Below, piece by piece: positions 61,241 through 64,000 of a DNA stretch of 64,000 bases. The notes beneath the pieces were generated by a model. That model saw only the letters and a list, made by a program, of their open reading frames with translations. It was not told the origin of the DNA and searched no databases. The DNA is from Fulvivirga ligni (lineage in GTDB: Bacteria; Bacteroidota; Bacteroidia; Cytophagales; Cyclobacteriaceae): NCBI RefSeq assembly GCF_021389935.1, contig NZ_CP089979.1, positions 5,251,001 to 5,315,000 of the forward strand, read 5' to 3'. The stretch's first letter is position 1. Every line of letters begins with the position of its first letter. The translations under genes were made by a program, and so were the position numbers.

Positions 61241-63709
61241 TCACCCCATCTGAGGATCAGAAATACTGTTTTTACCAGTTTCCAGTCTACCAGCGTAGGT
61301 GATTTCTACATTTTCAGAGCGCACTTTAAAATCATACCAGCCTTGACTGTTAGAGGTGTCTATGATCACTGTTTGCATAGTCTCTGGCTTTAATGAGAGC
61401 TTTTTATTGGTCTTGTTATAAACCTCTTCTACCAATTCCACATCATGGTTCGAGTTACTCTTGAGCATCACTTTCATTTGCTCCTTATAACCTCTACCCT
61501 TTTTTACTGCTTCACAGGCAAGCTCTACACCAGGCCTGCCTTTTTTTCCTTTGAACTCGCGGTAGTATCCATTAGGACCATTGACCTGTAGGTGATACTC
61601 ATCTCCTTCAAACTCTTCTACTGGCCATTCATACTCAAGAGTATCTCCGGATTTAACAGCAAAAGACCATGTTCTTACAGGCTCAAACTCACCTGTTTCT
61701 TTGTTTTTATAGTTACCTGGTGCATGCACATTAAACGGGGCTCCCAGTGATTTTTTACCGAAAATATTTTGCGCAGCCACAAATCTGATCAGAAACTTCT
61801 TACGATCAGGACTTTGTCTACCGTCTGCATGTAAATCATAATTCAAAGCAGTAGACGGCTTAGTACCCGGCTCCTGCTTAGGCAGTTGTGATGAATTTTT
61901 CCCTTCTCTTGCTATATTTTTAGACTCTTCTTTTGACAATGACTTCACGCCTCCTGGCAATTTCTTAAATTTAGCATTGTAAATTTCCTTGGTAAACTCT
62001 TTACGATCCACCCATTCTGGAAATTCAATCTTCTCTCCATTATATGGCCTGAAAACAGAGGTAAGGTCACCACTGATGGTCCTTCTCCAACTGCTTATGT
62101 TAGGCTCTTCTATCTTTTTACCAGTTTTATGAGATAAAAAGTTCTCCAAAAACTGAATTGTTGATGTAATATCACAAACTTCAGAGTTTACCCAGCCTCC
62201 ACGAGACCATGGTGAAGCCACTATTAGTGGCACTCTAAAACCTAGCCCTACGGGGCTGGTTCTGGCATCTTGATCTGAAAAACTCTCTTTCTTCTCAGCC
62301 GCTTTAGTAACGAACTCACCGGTTACGTCCAGACCCTCAGAAAGCTTTCCTGAACCATTATCTGCCGGATTAGGGGCTACAAATGGGGGTACATGATCAA
62401 AATAGCCATCGTTTTCATCATAATTAACAATAAAAATGGTCTTTTTCCAGATTTCAGGGTTTTTAGTTAAAATATCTAGCACTTCAGATACATACCAGGC
62501 TCCATACCAAGGTGCACTTGGGTGATCAGAAAACTTTTGAGGTGCCACTACCCAAGAAACCGCTGGCAGCTTGCCGCTATTTACATCACTCCTAAACTGA
62601 TGTAGAATATCGCCTTTGGGCAGGTTGGTTTCGCGCTTCTCAGCCCCATCATCATAGGCCATGGATTGAACTTTGTGGTAATCAGGGTCCTTAATATTAG
62701 TAGTGAAAGCCTTTTTATGTAAATTCTTTTGAACCTCAGTAAGCTCAGCAAATTTCTCTGGATTCCATTTACTGATATAGTCAGTGAGGGCCTTTAGCTT
62801 TTGTTCCTTTTCTTGCTTTGCATCTATATCCTTTTCCTCAACAATTTCCTTTTCAAGCTGGACCTTAGTGGTAAGCATCCAATCATAATGGCCCGGACTA
62901 AATCGTACTCCAAACTGCTCGAACCACTCTAAATTGTTATCCGTAAAATTTGCAAGTAATGAGTCATCTTCAACATTGGTAGGCAAGCTCACTTCATTTT
63001 GATATACTCGCCATGAGACCCCTGCTTCTTCCAGGCGTTCTGGAAATGTGGTCCAGTTTACCTCGTTGTCATATCCCATCTCTCCATTCCGAACTTTTGC
63101 CTTGTCCTGAGGACCATTGTGAGTTTTACCTGTCCAGAAGTAATTTCGGTTGGTAGTAGTACCTGTTAAAGCGGCACAAAAATGCTGATCACACACCGTG
63201 AAGGCATCAGCCATGGCGTAATAAAAAGGAATATCTTCACGGGTATAATATCCCATGGTTAATGGAAAATCTCTATATTCAGGGTTACCGGGGCGCTTTG
63301 CTTCAATCCATCCATCAAACTTACCTTCATTTCGAGCATCTACCTGATTCTCCCATGAATGCGGAAGGTCTCCCATCCAGGTCACTTTAGTATTCTTAAT
63401 ATCCAGTCTGTGGGGTGTAAATCTATTTCCATGATTATCAGGCTGCAGCCAAACTGGAAACTTACCTGGAATTGTAATGGCTCTGGGATCATTAAAACCA
63501 CGTACCCCTTTTAAAGTACCGAAGCAATGATCAAAAGATCGGTTTTCCTGCATCAGCATCACCACATGCTCGGCATCATAAAAAGTGGTGCCGGGATCTG
63601 GTGCTATAGCCATGGCTTTATGCACAGATTGTGGTAAAACATGCCAGGCTCCTGCTCCACCAGTGAGCAATGCTACTTTTTTAAGGAAATCTCGTCTAGA
63701 ATCAGTCAT
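61241..63709 (-). CDS. Phosphocholine-specific phospholipase C (TAT-exported)
   Basis: An 822-residue enzyme of the PlcN/PlcH type. A twin-arginine signal is visible (SRRDFLKKVALLTGG). The phosphoesterase domain starts EHVVMLMQENRSFDHCFGTLKGVRGFNDPRA (Asn/Asp metal site) and continues with GTTTNRNYFWTG and NYDENDGYFDHVPPF near 400. Two C-terminal DUF756 domains follow (residues 620 to 820). It splits phosphatidylcholine or sphingomyelin into the headgroup phosphate and diacylglycerol or ceramide. Full length for the family (about 700-850). Probably serves phosphate or lipid acquisition. Confidence 0.93.
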   Translation of the reverse strand: MTDSRRDFLKKVALLTGGAGAWHVLPQSVHKAMAIAPDPGTTFYDAEHVVMLMQENRSFDHCFGTLKGVRGFNDPRAITIPGKFPVWLQPDNHGNRFTPHRLDIKNTKVTWMGDLPHSWENQVDARNEGKFDGWIEAKRPGNPEYRDFPLTMGYYTREDIPFYYAMADAFTVCDQHFCAALTGTTTNRNYFWTGKTHNGPQDKAKVRNGEMGYDNEVNWTTFPERLEEAGVSWRVYQNEVSLPTNVEDDSLLANFTDNNLEWFEQFGVRFSPGHYDWMLTTKVQLEKEIVEEKDIDAKQEKEQKLKALTDYISKWNPEKFAELTEVQKNLHKKAFTTNIKDPDYHKVQSMAYDDGAEKRETNLPKGDILHQFRSDVNSGKLPAVSWVVAPQKFSDHPSAPWYGAWYVSEVLDILTKNPEIWKKTIFIVNYDENDGYFDHVPPFVAPNPADNGSGKLSEGLDVTGEFVTKAAEKKESFSDQDARTSPVGLGFRVPLIVASPWSRGGWVNSEVCDITSTIQFLENFLSHKTGKKIEEPNISSWRRTISGDLTSVFRPYNGEKIEFPEWVDRKEFTKEIYNAKFKKLPGGVKSLSKEESKNIAREGKNSSQLPKQEPGTKPSTALNYDLHADGRQSPDRKKFLIRFVAAQNIFGKKSLGAPFNVHAPGNYKNKETGEFEPVRTWSFAVKSGDTLEYEWPVEEFEGDEYHLQVNGPNGYYREFKGKKGRPGVELACEAVKKGRGYKEQMKVMLKSNSNHDVELVEEVYNKTNKKLSLKPETMQTVIIDTSNSQGWYDFKVRSENVEITYAGRLETGKNSISDPQMG

Positions 63710-63824
63710 TGGAAATAAAAATCGGTCGTAGGTTAATGCGTTGCAAAGTAAGTTATCAGGTTTTAATAAAATGCCTATTCAGGTTATGAATTTGTTAACC
63801 ATAAAACATCAGCTCTGAAATGAA

Positions 63825-63856
63825 ACTATCCAATGACTGGAAAGCCATCGGATAGT
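63825..63856 (-). terminator. Possible terminator of the SusD-like gene
   Basis: ACTATCCAATG and CATCGGATAGT form an 11-bp stem with one mismatch and a 10-base loop, 25 bases after the SusD-like stop. The following T-tract on the minus strand is interrupted, so the call is tentative. Confidence 0.5.
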
Positions 63857-63880
63857 CAATATTGTGATTTAAATTCTATT

Positions 63881-64000
63881 TTATTCTAACCACCAGGTAA
63901 TTTCATGGATATCATCATTGCTGGCACCAAACTGCTCAGCTATGGCAGCATCTACATTACTAGTGTTAAAATTATACTCAGACTGAGGGTACATCCATCG
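63881..64000 (-). CDS. C-terminus of a SusD/RagB-family lipoprotein (partial)
   Basis: The last 39 codons of a gene that runs off the right edge. Reading RWMYPQSEYNFNTSNV, then EQFGASNDDIHEITWWLE before a TAA at 63881, it matches the usual end of SusD/RagB outer membrane nutrient-binding lipoproteins (RWxYPxSExxxNxxNV). A SusC-like TonB transporter would be expected further right, upstream of it in the same direction. Confidence in the family is moderate because little is visible. Confidence 0.75.
   Translation of the reverse strand, partial: RWMYPQSEYNFNTSNVDAAIAEQFGASNDDIHEITWWLE

Overview
The window looks like a chromosome segment of a marine-type Bacteroidota (Cytophagales-like) bacterium. 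Supporting signs are the moderately AT-rich sequence, many signal peptides ending in G-Q or as lipoproteins, little visible Shine-Dalgarno usage, a SusD-type C-terminus at the right edge, and families typical of that phylum. The genus cannot be fixed from the sequence.

Region 1 (1 to about 29,475) is the most unusual part. It holds 36 small, mostly unrelated genes (one cut by the window edge), all on the minus strand. They are separated by imperfectly palindromic junctions whose outer ends read AAC...GTT, usually close to RYYYAAC...GTTRRRY. This is the layout of an integron cassette array: one ORF plus one attC-like site per unit, all in the same direction. A SMI1/KNR4 gene occurs twice (4472 and 19681), and the two copies lose similarity at the AAC triplet on both sides, as expected for cassette duplication. 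No integrase is visible. Cassettes are read right to left, so attI/intI would be expected near 29.5 kb, where ordinary backbone genes begin. The array is therefore best described as an integrase-less cassette cluster (CALIN-like), or one whose integrase lies elsewhere. At least two families of long junction elements occur, including an 8-copy family starting AACATCCGTATAAG. About 26 of the 36 cassette products look exported, lipidated or membrane-embedded. The rest include SMI1/KNR4 immunity-type proteins, an AraC/GyrI-like regulator, a DUF4304-like protein and a possible ADP-ribosyltransferase fold.

Region 2 (29.6 to 43.1 kb) is backbone metabolism. An Old Yellow Enzyme reductase is divergent from an HxlR regulator. 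Next comes an eight-gene thiamine operon (thiS-thiC-tenI-thiD-thiE-thiG-thiH-thiF/rhodanese) behind a TPP riboswitch, then a Cys-rich CWC protein, metE behind a cobalamin riboswitch, and an MscS channel.

Region 3 (43.2 to 54.2 kb) holds an LVIVD lipoprotein pair, a PadR/HAAS membrane pair, and an AraC regulator divergent from a DoxX-SDR-AKR-MBL-MFS-MFS cluster that looks like redox/electrophile detoxification and efflux.

Region 4 (54.2 to 64 kb) holds small exported proteins (two of them paralogous), a GNAT/rhodanese pair divergent from a LysR regulator, and a TAT-exported phosphocholine-type phospholipase C. The end of a SusD/RagB gene runs off the right edge. The gene-free gaps here (54.2, 59.3 and 60.4 kb) are filled with three families of short interspersed repeats, one a hairpin with compensatory stem changes.
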